From positions 951,522-1,015,521 of the forward strand of contig NZ_MDKB01000002.1 of NCBI RefSeq assembly GCF_001715295.1: DNA of 64,000 nt. Direction: 5' to 3'. Every line of letters starts with the position of its first letter. The stretch's first letter is position 1. Both the position numbers and the translations under genes were made by a program. The notes below the pieces were generated by a model, which made no database searches, was not told the origin of the DNA, and was given only the letters and a program-made list of their open reading frames with translations. Origin of the DNA: Streptomyces griseus. GTDB lineage: Bacteria > Actinomycetota > Actinomycetes > Streptomycetales > Streptomycetaceae. Below are positions 18,466-27,570 of this stretch, piece after piece.

Positions 18466-19172
18466 CCCAGGAAACCGGGCTCCCCGCCGAGATCCGACCC
18501 GCCTGACCTGGGCCGGCACCCTGGCCCGGGACCCGGAGGCGGGACTCCCGCACAGGGCGGGGCCCTGATGTGGGGCCCGGGGCACAACCCCGCTTCCGTG
18601 CGCGGCCCTGACTCGCGGCCCGGGACACGACCCTGACGCGGAGGGGTGGACAGGCGTCCGGATCCGGCGCCGAGAGGTCGCAGGTCCGGTGCGCGCCTCA
18701 GTCAGGTGGCCGACGACACAACGACGTACGGCGCCTTCCGGGCCGGGACTCCGGAGGCGCCGGGACCCGGGACCAGGACCACTCCGACGCCCACAGGACC
18801 CTGACCCCGGCGCCTGCGAGCGGGACCCGTACCCGGGGGTGGAACCAGGACCGAGAATCCGACGCGGGCCGGGACTCCGGAGGCGCCGGGACCCGGGGCC
18901 AGGACCACTCCGACGCCAACAGGACCCTGTCCCGGGGCCTGCGGGGTGGGACCCGCACCTGGGGAAACCGGTGCCGGAGTTCCGACGCGGACCGGGACTG
19001 CGGAGAGAGCCGGACCCGGGACCAGGACCACTCCGACGCCGGCAGGACCCTGACCCCGGCGTCTGCGGGCGGGGCCAGGACTTCGGCGCGGGTCCCGGTG
19101 CCCCGGACCCGGGCCTCCCGGACCCGGGCCTCGCGCTCCCGCGGCCTGCCCCTTCCGGGCTCCGGCCCCCGG
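18466..19172. other. 707-bp gene-free stretch with a minisatellite
   Basis: Open frames on both strands here are products of the tandem repeat and of GC bias; their translations are Pro/Gly/Arg-rich repeats without homology I recognise. A 15-bp duplication of the type GGACCCGGGCCTCSC follows near 19106-19135. The stretch separates two convergent genes (DUF5691 and the icmB-like gene). Confidence 0.6.
18740..19080. repeat. Minisatellite: about 2.7 copies of a 123-126-bp unit
   Basis: Units start at about 18741, 18867 and 18990 (shared start GGCCGGGACT or GACCGGGACT) and share the segment ACCAGGACCACTCCGACGC. The periods of 126 and 123 are multiples of three, so frames stay open on both strands across the array. 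Copies differ by scattered substitutions. Confidence 0.85.
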
Positions 19173-19586
19173 TCAGGCCTGGGCCGGCTGGCGGACGTGG
19201 GCGTTCACCCAGTCGACGATGGAGGCCGTTGTCGCCCCGGGCGTGAAGATCTCCGCGACGCCCTTCTCCTTCAGCGGAGGGATGTCCGCCTCGGGGATGA
19301 TGCCGCCGCCGAACACCTTGATGTCCTCGGCCTCACGCTCGTGCAGGAGCTCGATGACCTTGGCGAAGAGCGTGTTGTGCGCCCCGGAGAGGATCGAGAG
19401 GCCGATGGCGTCCGCATCCTCCTGGATCGCCGTGTCCACGATCTGTTCGGGCGTCTGGTGCAGCCCGGTATAGATGACCTCCATGCCCGCGTCCCGCAGC
19501 GCCCTCGCGATCACCTTGGCCCCGCGGTCGTGGCCGTCGAGGCCCGGCTTGGCCACCACCACACGGATCGGACCGGTCACACCCAT
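19173..19586 (-). CDS. icmB: Cobalamin-binding small subunit of an acyl-CoA mutase (IcmB-like)
   Basis: The 137-residue protein is a stand-alone B12-binding domain of the methylmalonyl/isobutyryl-CoA mutase type. It shows the cobalamin motif LDGHDRG (D17-x-H19-x-x-G22), SILSGAH, and FGGGIIP. Size and sequence match isobutyryl-CoA mutase small subunits, which interconvert isobutyryl- and n-butyryl-CoA with a separately encoded large subunit. The large subunit is not in this window, so IcmB is preferred but another B12-dependent mutase is possible. The start is ATG 19586 ([15 protein letters not shown]) with GGAGG at good spacing; the ORF upstream is not needed. It is monocistronic and convergent with DUF5691. 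Confidence 0.85.
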   Translation of the reverse strand: MGVTGPIRVVVAKPGLDGHDRGAKVIARALRDAGMEVIYTGLHQTPEQIVDTAIQEDADAIGLSILSGAHNTLFAKVIELLHEREAEDIKVFGGGIIPEADIPPLKEKGVAEIFTPGATTASIVDWVNAHVRQPAQA

Positions 19587-19932
19587 CACTGCCTCCACAT
19601 GCGTTTCCCGTACCGGATGAGCCCGGGGATGTGAACGAACGTTATCCACAGCATCTCGCACGGTGTCGTTTCGCGGTGGGCGGGGAGGGGGAAATCACAC
19701 ATGGGACATGTTCACCGAGCGTCGCCCCCCGCACCGTGCGGCCCGTCCGCCACCCGGGGAGTGCCGCCAGGGGAGCCGCGACGAGGCCGTCGTGCCACCG
19801 CATCGTCACTCGCACGGGCGGATGGTTCGGCCGCCGGACGACGAGGGTCGTCCTCTCCTCGGCAGCGACGCCCCCCGTGGGCGTACGGGGCAGGGAGCCG
19901 CCTTCCCCGCGCGCCGGTGCAGGAGGTCGGCC
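19587..19932. other. Intergenic region between the divergent icmB-like and lipase genes
   Basis: No gene is visible in these 346 bases. They must hold the promoters of both flanking genes. The ribosome binding site AGGAGG of the lipase is at the right edge. I see no strong operator or riboswitch. Confidence 0.5.
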
Positions 19933-20940
19933 ATGAAGGTCACAATGGCCCTGTTCCCCCGGGCCCTGTCCCCCTTGCCGCTCTTGTCGCTCCTGCTGCG
20001 CCGGCCGTCGCCGCAGCCCGACCGGTTGTCGTATGCGCTGGTCAGGGCCACCGTCCTGGAACTGGCCGTGCTCGCCGGGCACGTGCTGGTCTATCCGTCC
20101 GGCATGACACCCGAGCGCCGAGCTCCCGCAGTCCGGCCCGGCCCGGGATCCCGTACGGCCCCGGCGGCCGGCTCCCCCACCCGCGCCGGCACGGACGCCC
20201 GACCCGTCATCGCTCCGGGCACCGCCGCCGAGACCGCCCGGCTCACCCGTTCGGCCGATACGGCCGCGCCGTCGGCGGACCCCTTCGGCGGCTCACCCGC
20301 CGATGACCGCCCGCCCGTCGTGCTCCTGCACGGCTTCATCGACAACCGCTCCGTGTTCGTCCTGCTCCGCCGCTTCCTCGCACGGCACGGCTGGCACCAC
20401 CTGGAGTCCCTCAACTACTCGCCGCTCACCTGCGACGTCCGTACGGCAGCCGAACTGCTGGCCCGTCACGTCGAGGAGATCTGCGACCGGACCCGGCACC
20501 CCGAGATCGATATCGTCGGGCACAGCCTCGGAGGCCTGATCGCGCGCTATTACGTGCAGTGTCTCGGTGGCGACCGACGGGTACGCACCCTCGTCACCCT
20601 CGGTACGCCGCACGAGGGCACGGCCGTCGCCCCGCTGGCAGCCGCGCTCCCGATCGTCCGCCAGATGCGCACGGGTTCCGACCTGATCAAGGAGCTCCGC
20701 CGCCCCGCCCCCGGCTGCCGGACCCGGTTCGTCAGCTTCTGGAGCGACCTGGACAGGGTGATGGTCCCGGTCGGCACGGCGCGCGTCGACCACCCCGACC
20801 TCGACGCGGTCAACGTGCGCGTCACCGGTATCGGGCATCTCGCACTGCCGGTCCACCCCGCCGTGGCGGCCGCGATCCGTCAGGCGCTCGAGTCCGACGG
20901 CGGCGTCATCGACACCCCCGGGGCGACGTCCGTCGCCTGA
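19933..20940 (+). CDS. Secreted or membrane-associated lipase / alpha-beta hydrolase
   Basis: The 335-residue protein starts at ATG 19933 behind a perfect AGGAGG. A hydrophobic segment near residues 33-55 (LSYALVRATVLELAVLAGHVLVY) suggests a membrane anchor or uncleaved signal. A Pro/Ala-rich linker follows, then the hydrolase fold: oxyanion motif LLHGFIDN, nucleophile elbow GHSLGG, a likely catalytic Asp in SFWSDLDRVM, and the His in GIGHLALP. The pattern fits the triacylglycerol-lipase/LipA family; the substrate is unknown. It is divergent from the icmB-like gene. Confidence 0.88.
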   Translation: MKVTMALFPRALSPLPLLSLLLRRPSPQPDRLSYALVRATVLELAVLAGHVLVYPSGMTPERRAPAVRPGPGSRTAPAAGSPTRAGTDARPVIAPGTAAETARLTRSADTAAPSADPFGGSPADDRPPVVLLHGFIDNRSVFVLLRRFLARHGWHHLESLNYSPLTCDVRTAAELLARHVEEICDRTRHPEIDIVGHSLGGLIARYYVQCLGGDRRVRTLVTLGTPHEGTAVAPLAAALPIVRQMRTGSDLIKELRRPAPGCRTRFVSFWSDLDRVMVPVGTARVDHPDLDAVNVRVTGIGHLALPVHPAVAAAIRQALESDGGVIDTPGATSVA

Positions 20941-21320
20941 CGAAGCCGTTCCCGCCGACGAGGCCGCATCGCCGGCCAAGCCACGCCGGCCTGGTCCCCG
21001 TGCCGTCCCGGCCCCGGCACGACGACTCCGTCATCCACCGCCGGTGACGGTGAGTGACGGAAAGCCCGCACCGGCGACGGACGGGACCCGTTCCCGCTTC
21101 CCGGAACCCGCCCGGAGAACCGAACGACAATCGAAAATAGAGCCAAGCCTCGTCACACTGTCCACCGAAAGGCCGCCGATTGCCCGTTTCCTGAGGGAAC
21201 GGAACCTGCCGAAGATTGTCGTCGTCACGTACCGCCGGGTACAGTCGCGGCCACTGCTCCCCCTGGGAATCCCCCACCGGACCCCAGACAGGTCCTGCTG
21301 CCGAGGCGAGAGAGAAGTTG
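20941..21320. other. Leader and promoter region of the M23 peptidase gene
   Basis: These 380 bases contain no convincing gene. They hold the promoter candidate at 21216-21245 and a small CCGGACCCCAGACAGGTCC hairpin near 21277. There is no sign of the c-di-AMP riboswitch conserved elements seen upstream of the gene at 26289. Confidence 0.5.
21216..21245 (+). promoter_or_regulatory. Candidate housekeeping promoter for the M23 peptidase
   Basis: TTGTCG at 21216-21221 and TACAGT at 21240-21245 are separated by 18 bases, an acceptable HrdB-type arrangement. It would leave a leader of about 70 bases before the GTG at 21321. Confidence 0.4.
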
Positions 21321-23063
21321 GTGAACGACCAGCACCCCCACGCCGGGTACGTCGGATACGACAGCCATGCAACCGGCAGCTTCGATACCGACCCGCTCTT
21401 CGGGACCCTGCCGGGTCACCACGACGACGGCCACGTGACGTACGACGGCGGTTACGCCACCTCCTACGACGTGGCCGACAGCGGCTACCCGACCGACTAC
21501 CCCGTCGAGCAGCACCCACACCCCGGTCCCTGGGAGACCGGCGCACACCAGCAGGCCTCGTACGACGCCTACGGCGCACCGGCCCACCCACAGGCGCAGC
21601 AGGGTTACGAACCCACCGCCACCACCACCGCCACCTGGATGCCCGAAGCAGCGATCCCGGCCCAGGCGGTCGGCCAGGCCTTCGACGCGACGGGTCAGTG
21701 GGACACCAGCGGCTGGGACCACACCGGTGTCGCCGACCAGTGGGCGGCCGGCGACACGGGGGCCTTCCCCACCACGACGTTCAGCACCACCGCCTACGCC
21801 ACCGGCACCTACGCGGCCCCCGTCTTCGATGCTCTCGGTCACGGCACACCCGACACCGGCGCCTACGACGCCACCGCCTGGAACACCGGCGCCACGCCCG
21901 GGAGCACGGCGTACCCAGCCGAACAGACGTCGCAGACCGCATACGAACACCCGTCGCCGTACGAGGCGTACGGCCCGGAGTCCGGCGAGCCGGAACCGTA
22001 CACGGCCGAGACGTACGGCACGGAGACGTACCCCTCGGACCCGTACACCTCGGACCCGTACGCGACGGAGCAGTACGCCTCCGAGCCGTACGAGGCGGAC
22101 CCCTACGGGGCGGAGTACGGAGCGGACGCCGACGGTGCGGCCGCGGAGGCCCACGACACGACGGCGGGGCAGAGCGGGGAGACCGATTCCGGCCACTCCG
22201 GCGCCGCGGAGGACTCCGGTGACGCCGACGGCTCCGACGCCGTCGACATCACCGAGGTGACGACGGCCCACGCCGCCGTCGCCGCGCGCCCCGTCGGCCG
22301 TGCCGCGCAGCGCGGCGGCGGCAGCCGCGGCCGGCGGCGCACTCCGGCGAAGCGGTCCGCCCTCCTCACCGTCGCCGTCCCCTCCGCCTGCGTCATGAGC
22401 GTGGCGGGCATCGCCGCGGCATCCGTGAGCGGTGTCGGCGGGGCCGAGGAGAAGAAGGACGACACCGCGTCCATGGCGGCGGCCGACACCGTCGCACCCG
22501 TCGTGGCCAACAGCAAGCTGGACACCCAGCTCGCCAACCTCAGGGCCGATGCCGAGAACTTCGCCGACCGGGCCAGCCGCACGCAGGAGCGCATCGACCT
22601 GAAGGAGCGTCAGGCGGCGGAGAAGCAGAGGCGCGAGGAGGAGGCCGCCCGCCGCGAGGCGGCTCGTCCGAAGTTCGTCCTGCCGGTCGCCCAGCACGGC
22701 CTCAGCGCGTACTACGGCCAGGCCGGCGTGAACTGGATGTCCGTGCACAGCGGCATCGACTTCCCCGTCTCGTACGGCACCCCCGTGATGGCGGCGACCG
22801 ACGGCACCGTGCGCACCCAGTGGAACAGCGCCTACGGCAACATGGCGATCGTCACCGCGGCCGACGGCACGGAGACGTGGTACTGCCACCTCAGCAGTAC
22901 CAAGATCCGCTCGGGCCCGGTGAAGGCCGGGGACGTCATCGCGTACTCGGGGAACTCCGGGAACTCCACCGGCCCGCACCTGCACTTCGAGGTACGTCCC
23001 GGCGGCGGCTCGGCGATCGACCCGATGCCATGGCTCCGCAGCCACGGACTCAACCCCAACTGA
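21321..23063 (+). CDS. Membrane-anchored M23 (LytM-type) metallopeptidase
   Basis: The 580-residue protein starts at a GTG (VNDQHPHAGYVGYD) with GAGAGAAG just upstream. Residues 1 to about 300 are a low-complexity cytoplasmic region rich in Tyr, Thr, Ala and acidic residues, with short repeats such as SDPYTSDPYATEQY. A basic stretch and a membrane span (LLTVAVPSACVMSVAGIAAA) follow at about 350-375. A coiled coil with QERIDLKERQAAEKQRREEE comes next. The C-terminal peptidase domain has the zinc motifs HSGID (about residue 476) and HLHFEV (about 553), so it should cleave peptidoglycan cross-links. It is convergent with pcrA. Confidence 0.92.
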   Translation: MNDQHPHAGYVGYDSHATGSFDTDPLFGTLPGHHDDGHVTYDGGYATSYDVADSGYPTDYPVEQHPHPGPWETGAHQQASYDAYGAPAHPQAQQGYEPTATTTATWMPEAAIPAQAVGQAFDATGQWDTSGWDHTGVADQWAAGDTGAFPTTTFSTTAYATGTYAAPVFDALGHGTPDTGAYDATAWNTGATPGSTAYPAEQTSQTAYEHPSPYEAYGPESGEPEPYTAETYGTETYPSDPYTSDPYATEQYASEPYEADPYGAEYGADADGAAAEAHDTTAGQSGETDSGHSGAAEDSGDADGSDAVDITEVTTAHAAVAARPVGRAAQRGGGSRGRRRTPAKRSALLTVAVPSACVMSVAGIAAASVSGVGGAEEKKDDTASMAAADTVAPVVANSKLDTQLANLRADAENFADRASRTQERIDLKERQAAEKQRREEEAARREAARPKFVLPVAQHGLSAYYGQAGVNWMSVHSGIDFPVSYGTPVMAATDGTVRTQWNSAYGNMAIVTAADGTETWYCHLSSTKIRSGPVKAGDVIAYSGNSGNSTGPHLHFEVRPGGGSAIDPMPWLRSHGLNPN

Positions 23064-23133
23064 GGCGCGCCCTCGACGCCCCCTCGGGGGAGAGACCCGG
23101 GGACAGGCCGGGAAGGCCGCCCCCGGGGAGGGC

Positions 23134-25575
23134 CTACAGCTTCTCCACCGGCGCGTACCGCAGCAGGAGCTTCTTCGGGCGCTCGTCCCCGAAGTCGACG
23201 GTCGCCTTGGCCTGGTCGCCGAAGCCCTCGACCGCGGTGACCGTCCCCAGCCCGAACTGGTCGTGCGTGACCCGGTCGCCCACCGTCAGCGTGACCACCG
23301 GCTTGTCGGAGGCGCGCCGGGTCGCGAAGCCGGAGGGCCCGGACTTGGCGCGGGCCGAGGACAGCGACGACGTGATGCCGGACGTGGGGCCCGCCGGGGC
23401 CGACATGGGTCCCTTGCGCTTCCACTCCAGATGCGCGTCCGGGATCTCCTCCAGGAACCGTGAGGGCGGGTTGTACGAGGGCTGCCCCCACGCGCTGCGC
23501 ATCGCCGCACGCGTCAGGTAGAGCCGCTCGCGGGCGCGCGTGATGCCCACATAGGCGAGCCGGCGCTCCTCCTCCAGCTCCTTCACCTGGCCGAGGGCGC
23601 GCATGTGCGGGAAGACGCCGTCCTCCATGCCGGTCAGGAACACCACCGGGAACTCGAGGCCCTTGGCCGTGTGCAGGGTCATCAGCGTGATGACACCGGA
23701 GCCGTCCTCGTCCTCGTCGGGGATCTGGTCGGAGTCGGCGACGAGCGCGACCTTCTCCAGGAACTCGGCGAGGGTGCCCGCACCCTCCTCCTCCGCGCGC
23801 TCCTGCTCGAACTCGAGGGCGACGGCGGCGAGCTCCTGGAGGTTCTCGATGCGGGTCTCGTCCTGCGGGTCGGTGGAGGACTGCAGCTCGGCGAGGTAGC
23901 CGGTCCGCTCCATGACCGCCTCCAGTACGACCGCCGGCCCGGCCCCCGACTCCACGATCGTGCGGAGCTCCTCCATCAGTGTGTTGAAGCGCTTCACGGC
24001 GTTGGCCGAACGGGCTGCCATGCCGTACGCCTCGTCGACGCGGCGCAGGGCCTGCGGGAACGAGATCTTCTCGCGCATCGACAGGGCGTCGATCATCGCC
24101 TCGGCGCGGTCGCCGATGCCTCGCTTGGGCACGTTCAGGATGCGGCGCAGCGGGACGGTGTCCTCGGGGTTGGCGAGGACCCGGAGGTACGCCAGGACGT
24201 CCCGGACCTCCTTGCGCTCGTAGAAGCGCACACCGCCGACGACCTTGTAGGGCAGCCCGACGCGGATGAAGATCTCCTCGAAGACACGGGACTGGGCGTT
24301 CGTCCGGTAGAAGACGGCGACGTCTCCCGCCTTCGCCTCCCCGGCGTCCGTGAGCCGGTCGATCTCGTCGGCGACGAACTGGGCCTCGTCGTGCTCGGTG
24401 TCGGCGACGTAGCCGGTGATCCGGGTGCCGGCGCCCGCGTTCGTCCAGAGGTTCTTGGGCCGGCGGCTCTCGTTGCGCTCGATGACGGCGTTGGCCGCGG
24501 ACAGGATCGTCTGGGTGGAGCGGTAGTTCTGCTCCAGCATGATCGTCGTCGCGTCCGGGTAATCCTCCTCGAACTGGAGGATGTTGCGGATGGTCGCTCC
24601 GCGGAAGGCGTAGATCGACTGGTCCGCGTCACCGACGACGCAGAGCTCGCCCGGAGCGTCGGCGGCCTCGCCCGACGGGCCGACCAGCTCGCGTACGAGG
24701 GTGTACTGGGCATGGTTGGTGTCCTGGTACTCGTCGACCAGGACGTGCCGGAAGCGTCGCCGGTAGTGCTCGGCGACGTCGGGGAACGCCTGGAGCAGGT
24801 GCACCGTCGTCATGATGATGTCGTCGAAGTCCAGGGCGTTGGCCTCGCGCAGCCGTGCCTGGTACAGCGTGTAGGCCTGTGCCAGGGTCTTCTCGAAGCC
24901 GTCGGAGGCCTGGCCGGCGAAGGTCTCCTCGTCGATCAGCTCGTTCTTGAGGTTCGAGACCTTCGCCGTGAAGGACTTCGGCGGATAGCGCTTCGGGTCG
25001 AGGTCGAGATCGCGGCAGACCAGGGCCATCAGACGCTTGGAGTCGGCGGCGTCGTAGATCGAGAACGACGAGGTGAAGCCGAGGAGCTTCGACTCGCGGC
25101 GCAGGATCCGCACGCAGGCGCTGTGGAAGGTCATGACCCACATCGCGTGGGCGCGCGGACCGACCAGCTGCTCGACCCGCTCCTTCATCTCGCCGGCGGC
25201 CTTGTTGGTGAAGGTGATCGCGAGGATCTGCCCCGGGTGCACGCCCCGCTCGGCCAGCAGGTGGGCGATCCGGTGGGTCAGCACCCGGGTCTTCCCGGAA
25301 CCGGCCCCGGCGACGATGAGCAGCGGGGAACCGGCGTGGACGACGGCGGCGCGCTGCTCGGTGTTCAGCCCGTCGAGCAGTGCGGCGGAGTCGATGACGG
25401 GGCGGGCGGCACCGTCGCGGTAATAGGCGTCGCGCGGCGGCGGGGGGGTGTCGAAGACGTCCCCGAAGAGGCCCTCCGGCACCGGCTCGGGCGCGTGGTC
25501 CTCGGGAGGCGGCGGGGGGCCTTCCTCCGCTTGCTGGAGGCCGGTCAGGAAACTGTCGTCAAAGAGGCTGCTCAT
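23134..25575 (-). CDS. pcrA: ATP-dependent DNA helicase PcrA/UvrD type
   Basis: This is a superfamily 1A 3'-5' helicase for nucleotide-excision and mismatch-type repair and for clearing replication blocks. The 813-residue protein has a low-complexity acidic/Pro start and the Q motif LNTEQRAAVVH. Walker A is AGAGSGKT at 89-96, followed by TFTNKAAGEMKER, the DEYQDTN motif, GDADQSIYAFRGA and, near the C-terminus, TLHTAKGLEFPVVFL and YVGITRARERL. The tail ends with a Tudor-like segment (VGDRVTHDQFGLGTV) typical of PcrA. Length and motifs are complete. It stands alone. I see no LexA box or RecA-NDp motif immediately upstream. Confidence 0.96.
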   Translation of the reverse strand: MSSLFDDSFLTGLQQAEEGPPPPPEDHAPEPVPEGLFGDVFDTPPPPRDAYYRDGAARPVIDSAALLDGLNTEQRAAVVHAGSPLLIVAGAGSGKTRVLTHRIAHLLAERGVHPGQILAITFTNKAAGEMKERVEQLVGPRAHAMWVMTFHSACVRILRRESKLLGFTSSFSIYDAADSKRLMALVCRDLDLDPKRYPPKSFTAKVSNLKNELIDEETFAGQASDGFEKTLAQAYTLYQARLREANALDFDDIIMTTVHLLQAFPDVAEHYRRRFRHVLVDEYQDTNHAQYTLVRELVGPSGEAADAPGELCVVGDADQSIYAFRGATIRNILQFEEDYPDATTIMLEQNYRSTQTILSAANAVIERNESRRPKNLWTNAGAGTRITGYVADTEHDEAQFVADEIDRLTDAGEAKAGDVAVFYRTNAQSRVFEEIFIRVGLPYKVVGGVRFYERKEVRDVLAYLRVLANPEDTVPLRRILNVPKRGIGDRAEAMIDALSMREKISFPQALRRVDEAYGMAARSANAVKRFNTLMEELRTIVESGAGPAVVLEAVMERTGYLAELQSSTDPQDETRIENLQELAAVALEFEQERAEEEGAGTLAEFLEKVALVADSDQIPDEDEDGSGVITLMTLHTAKGLEFPVVFLTGMEDGVFPHMRALGQVKELEEERRLAYVGITRARERLYLTRAAMRSAWGQPSYNPPSRFLEEIPDAHLEWKRKGPMSAPAGPTSGITSSLSSARAKSGPSGFATRRASDKPVVTLTVGDRVTHDQFGLGTVTAVEGFGDQAKATVDFGDERPKKLLLRYAPVEKL

Positions 25576-26091
25576 CGCCTCACGAGTCTAAGGGCTGTCC
25601 TGCGGTTCCCGGCGGGCGCGGGACGACAGCCACGGAACCTCGCCGCCCGCAGGAACCTCCCCCTACGTCCGGTAATGCCGAGGTACCTCCCCCGTAAGAC
25701 CCACCACCCACGTGCCGGGCGCCGATCCACCCAGCGGGGCCCGATGGCCTGATCCGGACCCCCGGGCACCCGGGCCCGGTCCTCGCGGGAGAGCGCGTAT
25801 CCCGAGAGGCGGGAGGCGCGCAAGGGGGAGAGCGGGGAGGCACACAGGGACTCCGGGGACGGGGCGCCCGCGGGGGTCCGGAGGCGCACCACGCGCACAC
25901 ACCGGGGCCGCTCGCCCACGGTGCGTACGGATCTGTGGCCGGATCTCGCCCACCGGTCCGCCGATCCGGAAAGGTCACGAAAACGTATCGGGCATATCGA
26001 ACATCAACCTTCCCAGGGGCACCACCGGTTGGCTAGCGTGCTCCGACGGGCGGCCCGTACCCCCGAGAGGCGAACCACGCCGCGCGGGCGC
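25576..26091. other. Gene-free stretch upstream of the riboswitch
   Basis: These 516 bases separate the divergent pcrA and NlpC/P60 genes. Frames are open only by GC bias. The segment 25970-26030 is comparatively AT-rich (GAAAACGTATCGGGCATATCG) and probably contains the promoter of the riboswitch transcript. Confidence 0.5.
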
Positions 26092-26277
26092 CCCCGCCGA
26101 ATCCGTTCCGCCCTCACGGGGGGTCCGGAACCGGGGACCCACACGCAGCACCGGGGTGAATCGGTCCTTCTCCACCGGACCGTAGGGCAGCCTTCCGTTC
26201 CGCCCGAACCCTCCCCCAGTGCCCTGAACGGCCTGGGGGGACCCCCATCGCTAACCCGGTAGGCGGTCCACGGAAGG
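26092..26277 (+). ncRNA. c-di-AMP riboswitch (ydaO-yuaA type)
   Basis: The conserved blocks of the Streptomyces ydaO element occur in order: GCCGAATCCG at the start, GGAACCGGGGACCCA, GGGGTGAATCGG, GTAGGGCAGCCTTCCG, CCGCCCGAACCC, and finally GCTAACCCGGTAGGCGG followed by CACGGAAGG. An additional GC hairpin (CCTCCCCCAG pairing with CTGGGGGG) is inserted before the last block. ydaO RNAs sense cyclic di-AMP and in actinobacteria commonly switch off cell-wall hydrolase genes; here the NlpC/P60 gene follows directly. The GGAAGGAG at the end doubles as the ribosome binding site. Confidence 0.9.
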
Positions 26278-26288
26278 AGATGCCGGCC

Positions 26289-27446
26289 TTGGCATCGCAT
26301 CGCAAGCCGCGCACCCGTGTGCGCACGACCACCCCTGCCCTCGGGCTCACGACGGCCGCGCTGGCCTCCGTCACCCTGCTCTCCACGCAGAGCGCGACAG
26401 CCGCCCCGGCGGAGCCCAAGCCGACCGTCGAGGAAGTACAGAAGAGGGTCGACGACCTCTACCGGCAGGCGGGCACCGCCACCCAGCGGTACAACGAGGC
26501 GAAGAGCGCGTCCGCCGCGCAGCGCTCCAAGGTCGACGCCCTGCTGGACGCCGCGGCCGAGCGGGCCGAGAAGCTCAACGAGACGCGGCGCGAACTGGGC
26601 CGCTACGCGGCCGCGCAGTACCGCAGCGGCGGGATCTCGCCGACGGCGACGTTCTTCCTGGCGGACGATCCGCAGTCGTACTTCGACCAGGACCAGCTGA
26701 TGGGGCGGATGACCAGCCGCCAGCAGAAGACGGTCGCCGACTTCCGCACGCAGCAGAAGGAGGCGGCGGCCAAGCGGGTCGAGGCCACGAAGAGCCTGGA
26801 GACGCTCACCGAGTCGCAGGCCACCCTGCGCACCAGCAAGCAGCAGGTGCAGCAGAGGCTGGCCGAAGCGCGCTCGCTGCTGTCGAAACTGACCGCCGAG
26901 GAGAAGGCCCGGCTGGCGGAGCTGGAGCGCCGGAAGGAGGCCGAGGCCACCCGCAAGGCGGAGGAACTGGCACGCCGGCAGGCCGCCGCCACGAAGGCCG
27001 ACAGCGCCGCCGAGGAGGAGACCACCCAGGGCGGGACCGGCTCCGGGACGGCGACGGGCGGCGCAGGCACCGGCACCGGCACGGACAGCGGGTACGCGTC
27101 CAAGGCCGACCAGGTGCTGGCCTTCGCGCGGGCCCAGATCGGCAAGCCGTACGTCTGGGGGGCGACGGGCCCGTCCTCGTACGACTGCTCCGGGCTGACG
27201 CAGGCCGCGTGGAGGGCGGCCGGTGTCGATCTGCCCCGCACCACCTGGGACCAGGTCAAGGTCGGCACCCGGGTGGCCACCGCCGATCTGCTCCCGGGCG
27301 ACCTGGTCTTCTTCTACGACGACATCAGCCACGTCGGGATCTACAAGGGCGACGGCATGATGATCCACGCGCCGAAACCGGGTGCGAACGTCCGCGAGGA
27401 GTCGATCTACTACATGCCGATCTACGGCAGCGTGCGCCCGGCGTAG
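26289..27446 (+). CDS. Secreted NlpC/P60 (C40) peptidoglycan endopeptidase
   Basis: The 385-residue protein starts best at TTG 26289 (LASHRKPRTRVRTTT), nine bases after GGAAGGAG; the ATG at 26280 abuts that site and is less likely. A signal peptide is visible (ALGLTTAALASVTLLSTQSATAAPA). Residues 40-240 form long coiled coils like those of RipA-type hydrolases. A Gly/Thr-rich linker leads to the catalytic domain with Cys in SYDCSGLTQAAW (about 299), His in DDISHVGIY and His in MIHAPKPG. It should cleave gamma-D-Glu-meso-DAP type bonds. It is controlled by the riboswitch directly upstream. A second paralogue lies at 28287. Confidence 0.94.
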   Translation: MASHRKPRTRVRTTTPALGLTTAALASVTLLSTQSATAAPAEPKPTVEEVQKRVDDLYRQAGTATQRYNEAKSASAAQRSKVDALLDAAAERAEKLNETRRELGRYAAAQYRSGGISPTATFFLADDPQSYFDQDQLMGRMTSRQQKTVADFRTQQKEAAAKRVEATKSLETLTESQATLRTSKQQVQQRLAEARSLLSKLTAEEKARLAELERRKEAEATRKAEELARRQAAATKADSAAEEETTQGGTGSGTATGGAGTGTGTDSGYASKADQVLAFARAQIGKPYVWGATGPSSYDCSGLTQAAWRAAGVDLPRTTWDQVKVGTRVATADLLPGDLVFFYDDISHVGIYKGDGMMIHAPKPGANVREESIYYMPIYGSVRPA

Positions 27447-27476
27447 GGCCGAGAGTGCCCGCCCCGCTCCGTACGA

Positions 27477-27514
27477 CCGCCGGCCGGGCGGGAGCGTTCC
27501 CGCCCGGCCGGCGG
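27477..27514. terminator. Perfect 17-bp hairpin between convergent genes
   Basis: CCGCCGGCCGGGCGGGA and TCCCGCCCGGCCGGCGG pair perfectly around a GCGT loop. The hairpin sits 30 bases after the NlpC/P60 stop and 56 bases past the stop of the leftward membrane-protein gene, so it can serve both. Confidence 0.9.
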
Positions 27515-27570
27515 GAGTGCCCCTGCCCGGCCCGTGCAGCCCGGGGGCTCGGGGAGACCGGCCCGGCCGC

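Noticed and set aside
18689..19246. Repetitive 185-codon frame over the minisatellite
   Set aside because: The frame stays open because the repeat period is a multiple of three; frames are open on both strands and no start signal is visible.
25576..25700. DNA-damage promoter (LexA box or RecA-NDp) upstream of pcrA
   Set aside because: Neither GAAC-N4-GTTC nor TTGTCRGTG is present upstream of the pcrA start, although such control would be plausible.
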